DNA of 7,508 bases from Zhenhengia stercoravium (GCA_018883975.1 JAHLFD010000060.1:1-7508), one strand, 5' to 3'. Counted from the stretch's first letter, positions 1 through 6,198 are shown. Made by a program: numbers and translations. Notes: generated by a model not told the origin, from the letters alone.

Positions 1-214
1 CAAATACAATAGCTCTAATATCCAGCATTTCAGCCGTACGAATAACCTGAGGGTTAATAAGCCCTGTAAGGAGCAACACCTTTTCTTTAGCAAAAGCGAG
101 TACGTCGCTCATAAGATCACATCCACATGCAGCATGTAAGCATTGATCTAGATATTCTTCCCCTACCCATATGGTTGCACCTAATATTTCTTTAATTTCC
201 CTTATTTTCATCAT
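1..214 (-). CDS. DRTGG-domain protein, N-terminal 71 residues (cut by the left edge)
   Basis: The frame starts at a double ATG (214 and 211) behind a GGGAGGA ribosome binding site at about 219-226 and stays open to the window edge. The visible protein reads MMKIREIKEILGAT..., then ACGCDLMSDVLAF, LLLTGLINPQVIRTAEMLD and IRAIVF. From memory this matches the small (about 110-120 residue) clostridial DRTGG proteins, where 'DLMSDVLA' and 'TGL.NPQVIRTAEM' are conserved. DRTGG domains also occur next to HPr-kinase-like and CBS domains and are thought to bind a small ligand. In Clostridia these proteins often lie near iron-only hydrogenase and NuoE-like genes, so those may follow to the left; that is inference. 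It lies 17 bp after the ATP-binding gene and has no promoter of its own in the gap, so the two are probably cotranscribed. Either ATG is possible; 211 has the more usual spacing. Confidence 0.8.
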   Translation of the reverse strand, partial: MMKIREIKEILGATIWVGEEYLDQCLHAACGCDLMSDVLAFAKEKVLLLTGLINPQVIRTAEMLDIRAIVF

Positions 215-231
215 TGATTCCTCCCTCATTA

Positions 232-1353
232 TCAGCTGTAATAGGCTATGCCTGGTAATTTCACAGTAAAAAAGCCTTCCTGAAAACTTGTTTCAATTTC
301 CCCACATCCGGTTTCTTCAAAGATTTTCTGTACTTTTTTAAGTCCTATTCCAAAGTGAAGTGTATTATCTTTTTGTTCAAATAATAAAAGTCTAGAGTAA
401 AGCCATGGATTCGTATGGATACTAAGCTGATTAAACTTTTCATAATAATACTGTCTTGGGTTCATAACAGAAATTTTATCTAAGCCAATCTCCACCTTAG
501 TATAATAGTAAGGGTTCCAATAATCCCTATGAATAATGGCATTTGCAAGTACTTCTGATAAAGCTTCATAAGGATAACTGTTTGGTAAAAGTGGTTTAAT
601 ACGTTCATTAAAGGCTTTGAACATCTCTATTATATTGCCCATAATACCAAAATTTCCTTTTTCATAAGTGACCTCTATCAATGCATTAGGCATAAAGAGC
701 TGTGGAACCTTACCAAAAAGAAGTAAGCCGCCATAAGTAGGGCATGTTAGTATACCTTCTTCTTTATCACTTATAATACCTAGCGCTTTAAGCATCTGCA
801 CTTGATTGGTCTCATATAGATTAAAATGTTTTAAATAACATTCTATAAGTTCAAAATTTAGATCCTTTAAAGTTGCAGCCCTACAAGGTACCTGCTCAAA
901 ACTTATAATGCCCTGCTCTTGGAGCATCTGAGCTAATTCATGCCTTGTTGCTGTATCTGTTGTAGAACCTCTTCTCACATAAAATGCTCCATTTTGGCGC
1001 ATCTGATGTGGTACCTGCCTGCTTTTAAAAATAGTAAGTATACCTATCTTCTTTTGCTTTATTTCTAGTATTTCAAAACTTACTGGAACAGGTGGGACAC
1101 TTCTATAAGCAATGACTTGTTGAATACGTTCTTCTATATCTATAGGTATATCCTTTAATCCCACTAATCGCTTCGTCTTATCTTCAATACCGTAGAGGAT
1201 ATACCCTCTTCCACCTTCTGTATTCGCAATAGCAATAACATCTTTTACGAATTCTTTCTTATCAGAATCTAATTCTAAAGCCAATTTAAGCTTAAAATCT
1301 AATTTAAAGCCTTCATCTTCATTAAGTAAGTGTATGAGCTTAGATTTGTTCAT
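232..1353 (-). CDS. AlbA_2/Schlafen-type ATP-binding protein (COG2865-like putative regulator)
   Basis: A 373-residue protein with two recognisable parts. Residues about 12-140 form an AlbA_2 (Schlafen AlbA, formerly AAA_4) domain: 'LDFKLKL', 'IAIANTEGGRGYILYGIED' and the closing 'FYVRRGSTTDTATRHEL'. Residues about 262-365 resemble the GHKL-like HATPase_c_4 domain: 'EALSEVLANAIIHRDY' (263-278) is the N-box, where Asn and Asp would hold Mg-ATP, followed by 'VMNPRQ' (296-301) and the glycine loop 'FGIGLKK' (344-350). Proteins of this build are usually called predicted transcriptional regulators or ATP-binding proteins; substrate and target are unknown. Many relatives carry a C-terminal winged helix, which is absent here because the protein ends soon after the ATPase fold. 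The start ATG has AGGCAGGTGA just upstream. The 215 bp gap to the divergent gene at 1569 is very AT-rich; a TATAAT on this strand at 1433-1438 is possible but has no convincing -35. Confidence 0.85.
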   Translation of the reverse strand: MNKSKLIHLLNEDEGFKLDFKLKLALELDSDKKEFVKDVIAIANTEGGRGYILYGIEDKTKRLVGLKDIPIDIEERIQQVIAYRSVPPVPVSFEILEIKQKKIGILTIFKSRQVPHQMRQNGAFYVRRGSTTDTATRHELAQMLQEQGIISFEQVPCRAATLKDLNFELIECYLKHFNLYETNQVQMLKALGIISDKEEGILTCPTYGGLLLFGKVPQLFMPNALIEVTYEKGNFGIMGNIIEMFKAFNERIKPLLPNSYPYEALSEVLANAIIHRDYWNPYYYTKVEIGLDKISVMNPRQYYYEKFNQLSIHTNPWLYSRLLLFEQKDNTLHFGIGLKKVQKIFEETGCGEIETSFQEGFFTVKLPGIAYYS

Positions 1354-1568
1354 TAATTCACCTGCCTAATAAGAATTCTAATTTATTTGACTTGTTTCTA
1401 TTTTAACATATTGAATAAACAATTTATAGACTATTATATTGTTATGTTACTTATTTAATAAATTATATTTTACAATTTACAGAAAAATTATGCTTTTCAC
1501 TCAGGTTATCTCTCTCTCTTCTTCCTCATATATATTATTAAGCTTCAATTTTATGAGGAGGTTTCAAA

Positions 1569-2222
1569 ATGCCTACTAAAAAGGATACATCCCTTTGTTA
1601 TATACGTCTTTTTAATGCTTTCACTTCATCTACAGCCTTTGACCTCTATTTAGATAATAAACTCATCTATAGTTATTTCCTATATGAAGACTTTACTAAA
1701 TACTATCCTATCCCATCTGGAAAGCATGTCTTAAAATTAACATACCATCATAAGGAAGATGTGCTTTATGAAAAGAAAATGAACTTGCAACGTTTTCAGA
1801 TTTATACAGGTGTCTTAGCTTGTAAGTATAAAGACCCTGAAACTTATCATATTTTCTGTTTAGAAGAACCGCAAAAGCTTTTAGAGCCACCTAGACTTGC
1901 CGTACGTCTTAACCACTTTGCACGCTTTGATGGTGCTACTTCTTTAAATCTTCCCGAAGAGCCACTCCCCATTCGTAACATTCGCTATGGCCAGGCTTCT
2001 TCCTATCTTGTTAAAGAACCAGCCCCTTATACCTTTGTCATTAAAGAAGCCAGTGAGGAAAATGAACTTGCCACACTCTCTTCTAAAAAGCTTAAGCCCG
2101 GTAGGCTGTATTCTATTTATCTAGTGGGCGATGGCACTAAGACTTTCCCTTATAAACCAGTTTTAAGTATTGATGGTTTTTCCTACCTACCGATTGAAAA
2201 GATACAAAAAAGAACCACCTAG
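1569..2222 (+). CDS. Protein with two DUF4397-like repeats, no signal peptide
   Basis: A 217-residue protein. Residues about 9-83 ('YIRLFNAFTSSTAFDLYLDN', then 'YEDFTKYYPIPSGKHVLKL') match the pattern of DUF4397: a beta-rich domain that opens with an R-hydrophobic-N/H-A segment, has 'DLYLD' and contains a 'Y.PIPSGKH' turn. Residues about 109-187 ('LAVRLNHFARFDGATSLNL', 'IRYGQASSYL', 'LKPGRLYSIYLVGDG') look like a second, more diverged copy. Known DUF4397 proteins are mostly secreted or surface-attached. This one starts MPTKKDTSLC with no hydrophobic leader, no sortase motif and no lipobox in the usual place, so a cytoplasmic or spore-related location is possible; that is inference. The start is fixed by GAGGAGG at 1555-1561, 7 bases before the ATG. 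It is monocistronic: a divergent gene lies upstream and a convergent one follows. The leader carries a pyrimidine-rich run at about 1509-1526. Function unknown. Confidence 0.8.
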   Translation: MPTKKDTSLCYIRLFNAFTSSTAFDLYLDNKLIYSYFLYEDFTKYYPIPSGKHVLKLTYHHKEDVLYEKKMNLQRFQIYTGVLACKYKDPETYHIFCLEEPQKLLEPPRLAVRLNHFARFDGATSLNLPEEPLPIRNIRYGQASSYLVKEPAPYTFVIKEASEENELATLSSKKLKPGRLYSIYLVGDGTKTFPYKPVLSIDGFSYLPIEKIQKRTT

Positions 2223-2248
2223 GAATTATTTTTTCCTACGTGGTTCTT
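2210..2248. terminator. Bidirectional intrinsic terminator shared by two convergent genes
   Basis: The left arm AAGAACCACCTAGGAA (2210-2225) and right arm TTCCTACGTGGTTCTT (2233-2248) pair over 16 bp with one mismatch around a 7-base loop. T-runs follow on both strands (GCTTTTTGTTT on plus; TTTTTGTATCTTTT on minus). Both stop codons lie inside it: TAG at 2220-2222 for the plus gene and TAA at 2226-2228 for the minus gene. Confidence 0.9.
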
Positions 2249-3005
2249 GCTTTTTGTTTACTACTGACTTTTTGCTTTTTGAAAAATTACTGTTACCTTT
2301 TGATGTCTTTTTGGAAGTAAACTTTTTAGTAGTTTTATCTGATTGTTTTTTCTCTACTACAGTTCCTCTTTTAGGTTGTTTTTTAGTTTTCTCATCAATA
2401 GGACTCTTGTTAGTAAGCTGCATCTCTTGTTTACTTTTTACTGGTTTCGTTTTCTTAACTGAATAGCCAAAAGTGCCAAGTTCTTCCCCTAATGTAAGGT
2501 AGGTACCATGAGAATAAGCAATCAAATCTGTCTGATTTAAATGGAACTTACCTTTTTCATCCATATACTGGTCATCCACATAGACTTCTAATACATCGGC
2601 AATAAATAAGTCGTGGGACCCTAATGGTTTAATTTCTTTAAGCTTACAAACAATATTAACTGGGCTTTCTTCAATCATAGGAACACCAGCTACATTGTCA
2701 CAACTTGCTGTAAGATTCATTTCTTTAAATTTATCTACATCTCTTCCTGATCTTACACCACAGAAATCTGTGGCTTTAACAAGTGCTCTTGTTGTCAGGT
2801 TAATTACAAAATAGCCACTTTCTTTAATAAGATCATAGGAATACCTAGAGGGTCTTAAAGAAATATAAGTCATAGGCGGATTGGTACAAATAGTTCCTGT
2901 CCATGCAACTGTTACAATATTAGGCTTATCTTCACTTCCACAGCTTACCATAATTGCTGGCAGTGGATAAACCATATTACCCGCTTTCCATTTTTGTTTT
3001 GCCAT
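2226..3005 (-). CDS. Flavoredoxin-like flavin reductase family protein with a Lys-rich C-terminal tail
   Basis: 259 residues. Residues 1-183 fit the FMN-binding split-barrel family (Flavin_Reduct, flavoredoxin type): 'KAGNMVYPLPAIMVSCG', 'PNIVTVAWTGTICTNPPM', 'YISLRPSRYSYDLI', 'FVINLTT', 'DFCGVRSGRDVDKF' and 'GSHDLFIADVLEVYVDD'. Family members bind FMN and take part in electron transfer or flavin reduction in the cytoplasm of anaerobes. Relatives usually stop near 180-190 residues. Here residues 184-259 form an extra tail with 28 Lys/Arg and only 6 Asp/Glu, rich in Ser and Thr, without hydrophobic segments and probably disordered. It ends in PRRKK within the shared terminator. The start ATG has AAGGAGG at 3015-3021, spacing 9. 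A promoter and two candidate operator sites lie upstream, so it appears to be transcribed alone. The electron partner and the role of the tail are unknown. Confidence 0.88.
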   Translation of the reverse strand: MAKQKWKAGNMVYPLPAIMVSCGSEDKPNIVTVAWTGTICTNPPMTYISLRPSRYSYDLIKESGYFVINLTTRALVKATDFCGVRSGRDVDKFKEMNLTASCDNVAGVPMIEESPVNIVCKLKEIKPLGSHDLFIADVLEVYVDDQYMDEKGKFHLNQTDLIAYSHGTYLTLGEELGTFGYSVKKTKPVKSKQEMQLTNKSPIDEKTKKQPKRGTVVEKKQSDKTTKKFTSKKTSKGNSNFSKSKKSVVNKKQEPRRKK

Positions 3006-3042
3006 TAACGTATGCCTCCTTGATGTTAGTCTTGGCTTTACA

Positions 3043-3058
3043 ATGCTTATTTAAGCAT
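3043..3058. promoter_or_regulatory. Inverted repeat over the -10 and start point: candidate operator
   Basis: ATGCTTA-TT-TAAGCAT has two perfect 7-base arms around 2 bases. It covers most of the proposed -10 hexamer (3054-3059) and the expected transcription start of the flavin reductase gene, where a bound repressor would block RNA polymerase. The arms are AT-rich and short, so chance is possible, and no regulator is identified. Confidence 0.35.
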
Positions 3059-3082
3059 ATAAGGAATAGCAGAGTTTTTCAA
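3054..3082 (-). promoter_or_regulatory. Sigma-A-type promoter of the flavin reductase gene
   Basis: On the minus strand, TTGAAA (3077-3082; 5 of 6 to consensus) is followed after exactly 17 bases by TATGCT (3054-3059; 4 of 6). This predicts transcription starting near 3047 and a leader of about 42 bases that includes the AAGGAGG site. Confidence 0.6.
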
Positions 3083-3102
3083 GTATTTGGATAGTATTTG
3101 GA
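3082..3102 (-). repeat. Tandem 11-bp-spaced direct repeat just upstream of the -35 element
   Basis: On the minus strand TCCAAATACT occurs twice (3093-3102 and 3082-3091) with one base between, giving a repeat period of 11 bp, about one helical turn. The second copy runs into the -35 TTGAAA. Two 11-bp direct repeats abutting or replacing the -35 are the classic layout of PhoB/OmpR-type response regulator sites. Assigning such a regulator is inference; the repeat itself is exact. Confidence 0.5.
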
Positions 3103-3125
3103 AAAATATTTTTATACTTTAAGGC

Positions 3126-3140
3126 TGACCTACCAGGTCA
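3126..3140. terminator. Short hairpin after the radical SAM operon, weak terminator candidate
   Basis: TGACCT-ACC-AGGTCA is a perfect 6-bp stem with a 3-base loop. On the minus strand it is followed by GCCTTAAAGTATAAAAATATTTTTCC, so no T-run lies directly behind it and it is not a textbook intrinsic terminator. It is the only compact hairpin between the operon end and the promoter of the next minus-strand gene. It also spans the stop codon of the possible 26-codon ORF. Confidence 0.25.
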
Positions 3141-3210
3141 TTATGTATGCCATAGTACTGAATGTGAATAGACTTTTGGAATTCATCAATATCTTGAAAT
3201 AGTCTTTCAT
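3130..3210 (-). CDS. Possible 26-residue peptide overlapping the end of the radical SAM gene
   Basis: An ATG at 3210-3208 overlaps the radical SAM stop codon (ATGA arrangement). It is preceded by AGGAGG with 6-base spacing, an ideal ribosome binding site that lies inside the codons for the last residues (LLGGKA) of the radical SAM protein. The frame gives 26 residues starting MKDYFKILMNSK and ending MAYIMTW before TAG. The peptide is hydrophobic and aromatic, has four Met and no Cys, and has no known family to me. Small peptides beside radical SAM genes can be substrates of peptide-modifying enzymes, though such precursors are more often upstream and longer. The alternatives are a leader-like coupled ORF, or a chance frame, since AGGAGG could simply reflect Gly-Gly codons. 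The start signal is good; the reality of the product is uncertain. Confidence 0.35.
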   Translation of the reverse strand: MKDYFKILMNSKSLFTFSTMAYIMTW

Positions 3211-4424
3211 GCTTTTCCTCCTAATAATCTATAGTATTTAGGGATTTTTTCACTTTGGCTATTATTACACTTATGTTTAGCACAACACATACATTTAGGC
3301 CCACCACAAGCCTCATGCATGCGCTCCCAAATTTGACTAATAGGTTCCTTCAGAACATTACCGTAACTTTCATAAATAAAATCACAAGACCTAAAATTAC
3401 CTGCTTGGTCAATGTAGCTATGCTGCATGCCCGCTCCACAGCCATATTGATCTTCAGATTCTACATAAGGAAATACAGAAGTCTTGGGATAAGACTGTTC
3501 CTCATTAAATGTAATATGTAACTGAATAAGTTCTCTCTTTTCCTCTTCTGTTAACATTTCATCTTTGGCCTCTTCTAATGATCCACAAGGAATAGGCTCT
3601 ACTATTCTTAATTCATGTATACCTTCTTGCTTTAAGAATTTGGCTATATCATGAATCTCTTTCGTTCTAAGCATTTCCTTCGTACAAACAACCTGTCCCA
3701 TAGTATAAAGCCCTGCTGCTTTAGCATGTCTAATAGCTTCTAAAGCAATCTCATAAGCTCCTTTATAACCACGTTTTGCATCATGCACCTCAGCTTTAGT
3801 GCTATCAAAACTTATGGCAATACCAAAGAGTCCTGCTGCCTTTAAGGCCTTGGCACGCTCTAATGTTAGCCCATAGCCATTTGAAAAGACTAAAGTCATA
3901 CTTCTATTATCTATAGCTTGTATAATGGTCTCTAAGTCCTTTCTTATAAGAGGTTCTCCTCCTGTAAACCCAATAATACCTACACCTAAATCCTGTAGAG
4001 TCTTTACAATCTGGATCATCTTACATGTATCTAAGTCCTCTTCTCCTTCTTGCATCATCTTACTTGCACTACAATGCCAGCAATGATACATACACTTTCC
4101 GGTGACTGCAACATAAGTAGAAATAGGTGCTAACCTTTTACCTGATACATGGCTCGCATAAAACTCTGCCCCTTCTCCTGGCACACTTCTAGCAATTTGT
4201 TCAAAAGCTCTACTATTTACTGGAGGTAAAAATGCATTGATGATATAGTACCCGTCATGCTTTACAATTCTTTCATGCTTAATCACATTACATGAACAGT
4301 CTATAAGATAACGCAGTTTATATGCTTTATTTTCCTTAAAACGTCTATGTAAAGTGTAAAAGTTCTTTATCGCCATTCTATCTAAACACATAGGTAGAAT
4401 CTTACCTATTACTTGTCTATCCAT
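3207..4424 (-). CDS. Radical SAM protein with SPASM-like Cys-rich C-terminus
   Basis: 405 residues, probably cytoplasmic. The radical SAM core runs from about residue 100 to 310. 'CMYHCWHC' gives the CX3CX2C site at Cys111, Cys115 and Cys118 for the 4Fe-4S cluster that cleaves S-adenosylmethionine, and 'FTGGEP' (153-158) is the SAM-binding GGE motif. The C-terminal part has seven Cys (339, 357, 383, 388, 390, 391, 396) in a SPASM/twitch-like spacing that could hold one or two extra Fe-S clusters, as in enzymes that modify peptides or other bulky substrates. Residues 1-100 are a separate N-terminal segment with 'LPPVNSRAFEQIA' and two Cys (43, 45) that I cannot assign. AAAGGAGG lies 8 bases before the ATG, within the end of the preceding methyltransferase gene; the gap between them is only 3 bp. 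The substrate is unknown. Cotranscription with two methyltransferases suggests a shared biosynthetic or modification pathway. Confidence 0.85.
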   Translation of the reverse strand: MDRQVIGKILPMCLDRMAIKNFYTLHRRFKENKAYKLRYLIDCSCNVIKHERIVKHDGYYIINAFLPPVNSRAFEQIARSVPGEGAEFYASHVSGKRLAPISTYVAVTGKCMYHCWHCSASKMMQEGEEDLDTCKMIQIVKTLQDLGVGIIGFTGGEPLIRKDLETIIQAIDNRSMTLVFSNGYGLTLERAKALKAAGLFGIAISFDSTKAEVHDAKRGYKGAYEIALEAIRHAKAAGLYTMGQVVCTKEMLRTKEIHDIAKFLKQEGIHELRIVEPIPCGSLEEAKDEMLTEEEKRELIQLHITFNEEQSYPKTSVFPYVESEDQYGCGAGMQHSYIDQAGNFRSCDFIYESYGNVLKEPISQIWERMHEACGGPKCMCCAKHKCNNSQSEKIPKYYRLLGGKA

Positions 4425-4427
4425 ATT

Positions 4428-5291
4428 CTACTCCTCCTTTTTAAAGATGCCCCATACAAAAGTATGTGTTACCTGTTTAATCCCTTTTTCAGCAAGCAGT
4501 TTACACATTTCCCTCTGCACACTTTCATCCTTTAAATCAATCATCGTATCAAAACCTGCTAGCGCCCCTGTATGGGTAACCCAGTCTATTAATGCACTTT
4601 CCTCTTCAAATGCAAAAACATGCTTACCTTCTTCACCTTCTAAAACGTTGAACCCCACCTTCTCAAACCAACTATCGAAAGTTCTTTTATTGACTGGATT
4701 AGGAAGTTCTAACATAACTTTTTGAATGGTTTTGTGTTCCTTTAAAAGGAGCTTTGGATAAATGCTACGTATTTCTGGTAAGGTCCCTTTTGTATTGACA
4801 ATGACACCAAATAGACCACCTGGTTTTAAGACTCTATAAACTTCTTTGATAATCTTTTGAGGTGGTTGATATTTAATTGCCCAACAACATATGACTCTAT
4901 CAAAGCTAGCGTCTTTTTGCGTAGCTAAAAAACTGAGCATATCCTGCTGTGTATAGGTTGCATTTTTAAGCCCTTTCTCCTTGGCCTGCTCTAGCATCCC
5001 TTCTGAAATATCTACAAGATCAAAGTGAGCTTTTTCATAGTACTTTTGAAGATACACACTGTTATAGCCTGTTCCACATGCTAGATCAAGCACACGTAAA
5101 CCTAAAGGAGGCTCTTCTTCTAATAGCCCTTTTAATACAAGGTCATTATAAGCATGCATTGTTTTTAAAAAATAATCTTCATAAGTACTACTTATCTCAC
5201 TGTAGGCCTGTCCAATACATTCCTTTGTCACCGTTTGATGTGTTAGACAAAGCCCTCCAAGTCTAGTCAGTAATTGTATATGCTTAAACAT
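4428..5291 (-). CDS. Class I SAM-dependent methyltransferase (second in the operon)
   Basis: I take the ATG at 5291 (MFKHIQLL..., 287 residues) because AAGGAG stands 9 bases upstream. The in-frame ATG at 5327 would add 12 residues and has no visible ribosome binding site. The start overlaps the end of the upstream methyltransferase by 8 bp, so translation is probably coupled. Using the 5291 start, motif I is 'VLDLACGTGYNS' (67-78), the acidic residue that usually binds the ribose is Asp94 in 'DLVDIS', and 'EVYRVLKPGGLFGVI' (140-154) is the post-motif III signature of UbiE/Methyltransf_11-type enzymes. The 130 residues after it, with 'NPVNKRTFDSWFEKVGF', are a variable part likely to bind the acceptor. 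It transfers a methyl group from SAM; the acceptor cannot be read from the sequence. Confidence 0.85.
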   Translation of the reverse strand: MFKHIQLLTRLGGLCLTHQTVTKECIGQAYSEISSTYEDYFLKTMHAYNDLVLKGLLEEEPPLGLRVLDLACGTGYNSVYLQKYYEKAHFDLVDISEGMLEQAKEKGLKNATYTQQDMLSFLATQKDASFDRVICCWAIKYQPPQKIIKEVYRVLKPGGLFGVIVNTKGTLPEIRSIYPKLLLKEHKTIQKVMLELPNPVNKRTFDSWFEKVGFNVLEGEEGKHVFAFEEESALIDWVTHTGALAGFDTMIDLKDESVQREMCKLLAEKGIKQVTHTFVWGIFKKEE

Positions 5292-5871
5292 TGTTCTTTT
5301 CTCCTTTATAAAGCATCTCAAAAGCACTTATAGACCTAATCTCCTGATTTTTAAAGTAAGGGCTACATAAGTTAAGTAAGCTTTTCTTTGTAAACATACG
5401 ACATCTTTCAAAGCACAGAGTCTCAAAACACCAGATACATATAGTTTTTATATGCCTAATGTTAAATTCACTCATCACAAGTATTCCCTCGTCAGCTAAG
5501 CATAAGGCCACCTGCCTTATAACTTCCTGCTGATTACTTATATGATGTAATGCATCTCTTATGACAACGATATCAAAAGGTACGACTTCATTATGTTGCA
5601 TCACTTCTTCAAGTGTTTCATTATAAATGGTAAGATAGGTATTCTTCGCTTTAGCAATAGCTGTCATTTCCTTCTGAGGGTCTATGAGTGTCACATCCCC
5701 ACCCATGCGTTGCAACTTATCTGCCAAGGTACCCGTTCCCCCACCTAAGTCTAAAATACGCTTACCTTTAAGTTCTCCTAAACTTTCTAACAGTACTTCA
5801 TTTGAATCTAATTTAAACCTCCGCATAAAGCTGTCGTAAATTCTAGCATAGTATTTAAATAAATAAGCCAC
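5284..5871 (-). CDS. Small class I SAM-dependent methyltransferase with a four-Cys cluster
   Basis: 195 residues starting at GTG (5871), which has GAGGA about 8 bases upstream overlapping the stop of the zinc-ribbon gene. This start keeps the family-typical 'YYARIYDSFM' near the N-terminus. Motif I is 'ILDLGGGTGTLA' (39-50), Asp64 in 'VTLIDP' is the usual ribose-binding acid, and 'DIVVIRDALHHI' (100-111) is motif IV with the double His common in UbiE-like enzymes. Residues 131-150 contain Cys135, Cys138, Cys143 and Cys147 (CX2CX4CX3C), in the region that normally helps form the acceptor pocket. That spacing could bind a metal or Fe-S cluster or be redox-active, but I know of no precedent in this family. 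The acceptor is unknown. It lies between the zinc-ribbon and second methyltransferase genes in a coupled operon. Confidence 0.85.
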   Translation of the reverse strand: MAYLFKYYARIYDSFMRRFKLDSNEVLLESLGELKGKRILDLGGGTGTLADKLQRMGGDVTLIDPQKEMTAIAKAKNTYLTIYNETLEEVMQHNEVVPFDIVVIRDALHHISNQQEVIRQVALCLADEGILVMSEFNIRHIKTICIWCFETLCFERCRMFTKKSLLNLCSPYFKNQEIRSISAFEMLYKGEKNNV

Positions 5872-5881
5872 GTTCTTTCCT

Positions 5882-6163
5882 CTATTCTTCTTGGTTATTC
5901 AAACTAAGTCTACAACTTGGGCATGCCTCATTCGTTTCTGTTAAAGGTGTACCACAGGCGGGACATTTATCTATACCCAGTAACATTTCTTCTTTTTTCT
6001 CTTCTTCATTATCTTTAACTATGCAAGTACTATCTCTTATCTCTTTAAGCAGAACTTTAATTTCTTGTAATTCCTCTACTATACCTGAGTGCTCCACTAC
6101 TGTCATAAGTATAAGATACAATACATAAAAACCTATAATCACACCTATTAAAATAAGTAACAT
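5882..6163 (-). CDS. Membrane-anchored zinc-ribbon protein, first gene of the operon
   Basis: 93 residues in three parts. Residues 1-22 form a hydrophobic helix (MLLILIGVIIGFYVLYLILM) that looks like a membrane anchor. Residues about 24-62 are a charged, probably coiled-coil stretch with a Glu/Lys-rich run. Residues 67-84 are a zinc ribbon with two CX2C knuckles: CPAC (67, 70) and CPSC (81, 84). No catalytic residues are visible, so it may be a small scaffold or adaptor that brings partners to the membrane; that is inference. The start has GGGGAAAGGAT directly upstream. Its stop is 10 bp before the GTG of the first methyltransferase, and the promoter lies about 36 bp upstream. Similar short TM-plus-zinc-ribbon proteins are common in Clostridia and mostly unnamed, so membership in the pathway of the following genes is not certain. 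Confidence 0.75.
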   Translation of the reverse strand: MLLILIGVIIGFYVLYLILMTVVEHSGIVEELQEIKVLLKEIRDSTCIVKDNEEEKKEEMLLGIDKCPACGTPLTETNEACPSCRLSLNNQEE

Positions 6164-6198
6164 ATCCTTTCCCCTTTCTTACCTTCTCAATTAAGCCT

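Noticed and set aside
1387..1415. TTGACT upstream of the 1569 gene as a -35 element.
   Set aside because: No acceptable -10 follows at 16-18 bases (ATTGAA/TATTGA only), so the promoter of this gene stays unassigned.
2170..2466. A 98-codon plus-strand frame rich in Phe and Leu.
   Set aside because: It is the antisense of the Lys-rich tail of the flavin reductase (AAA/AAG read backwards give Phe/Leu) and has no ribosome binding site.
3255..3521. Plus-strand frame of 88 codons opposite the radical SAM gene.
   Set aside because: It lies wholly antisense to a well-supported gene, with no recognisable domain and no start signal.
4447..4725. Plus-strand frame opposite the second methyltransferase; similar frames at 5078-5266 and, on the minus strand, 1708-1890 and 6618-6854.
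   Set aside because: All are shadows of clear genes, with unlikely composition and no ribosome binding sites.
5292..5327. A 12-residue N-terminal extension of the second methyltransferase from the ATG at 5327.
   Set aside because: No ribosome binding site precedes it, and AAGGAG sits correctly before the ATG at 5291.
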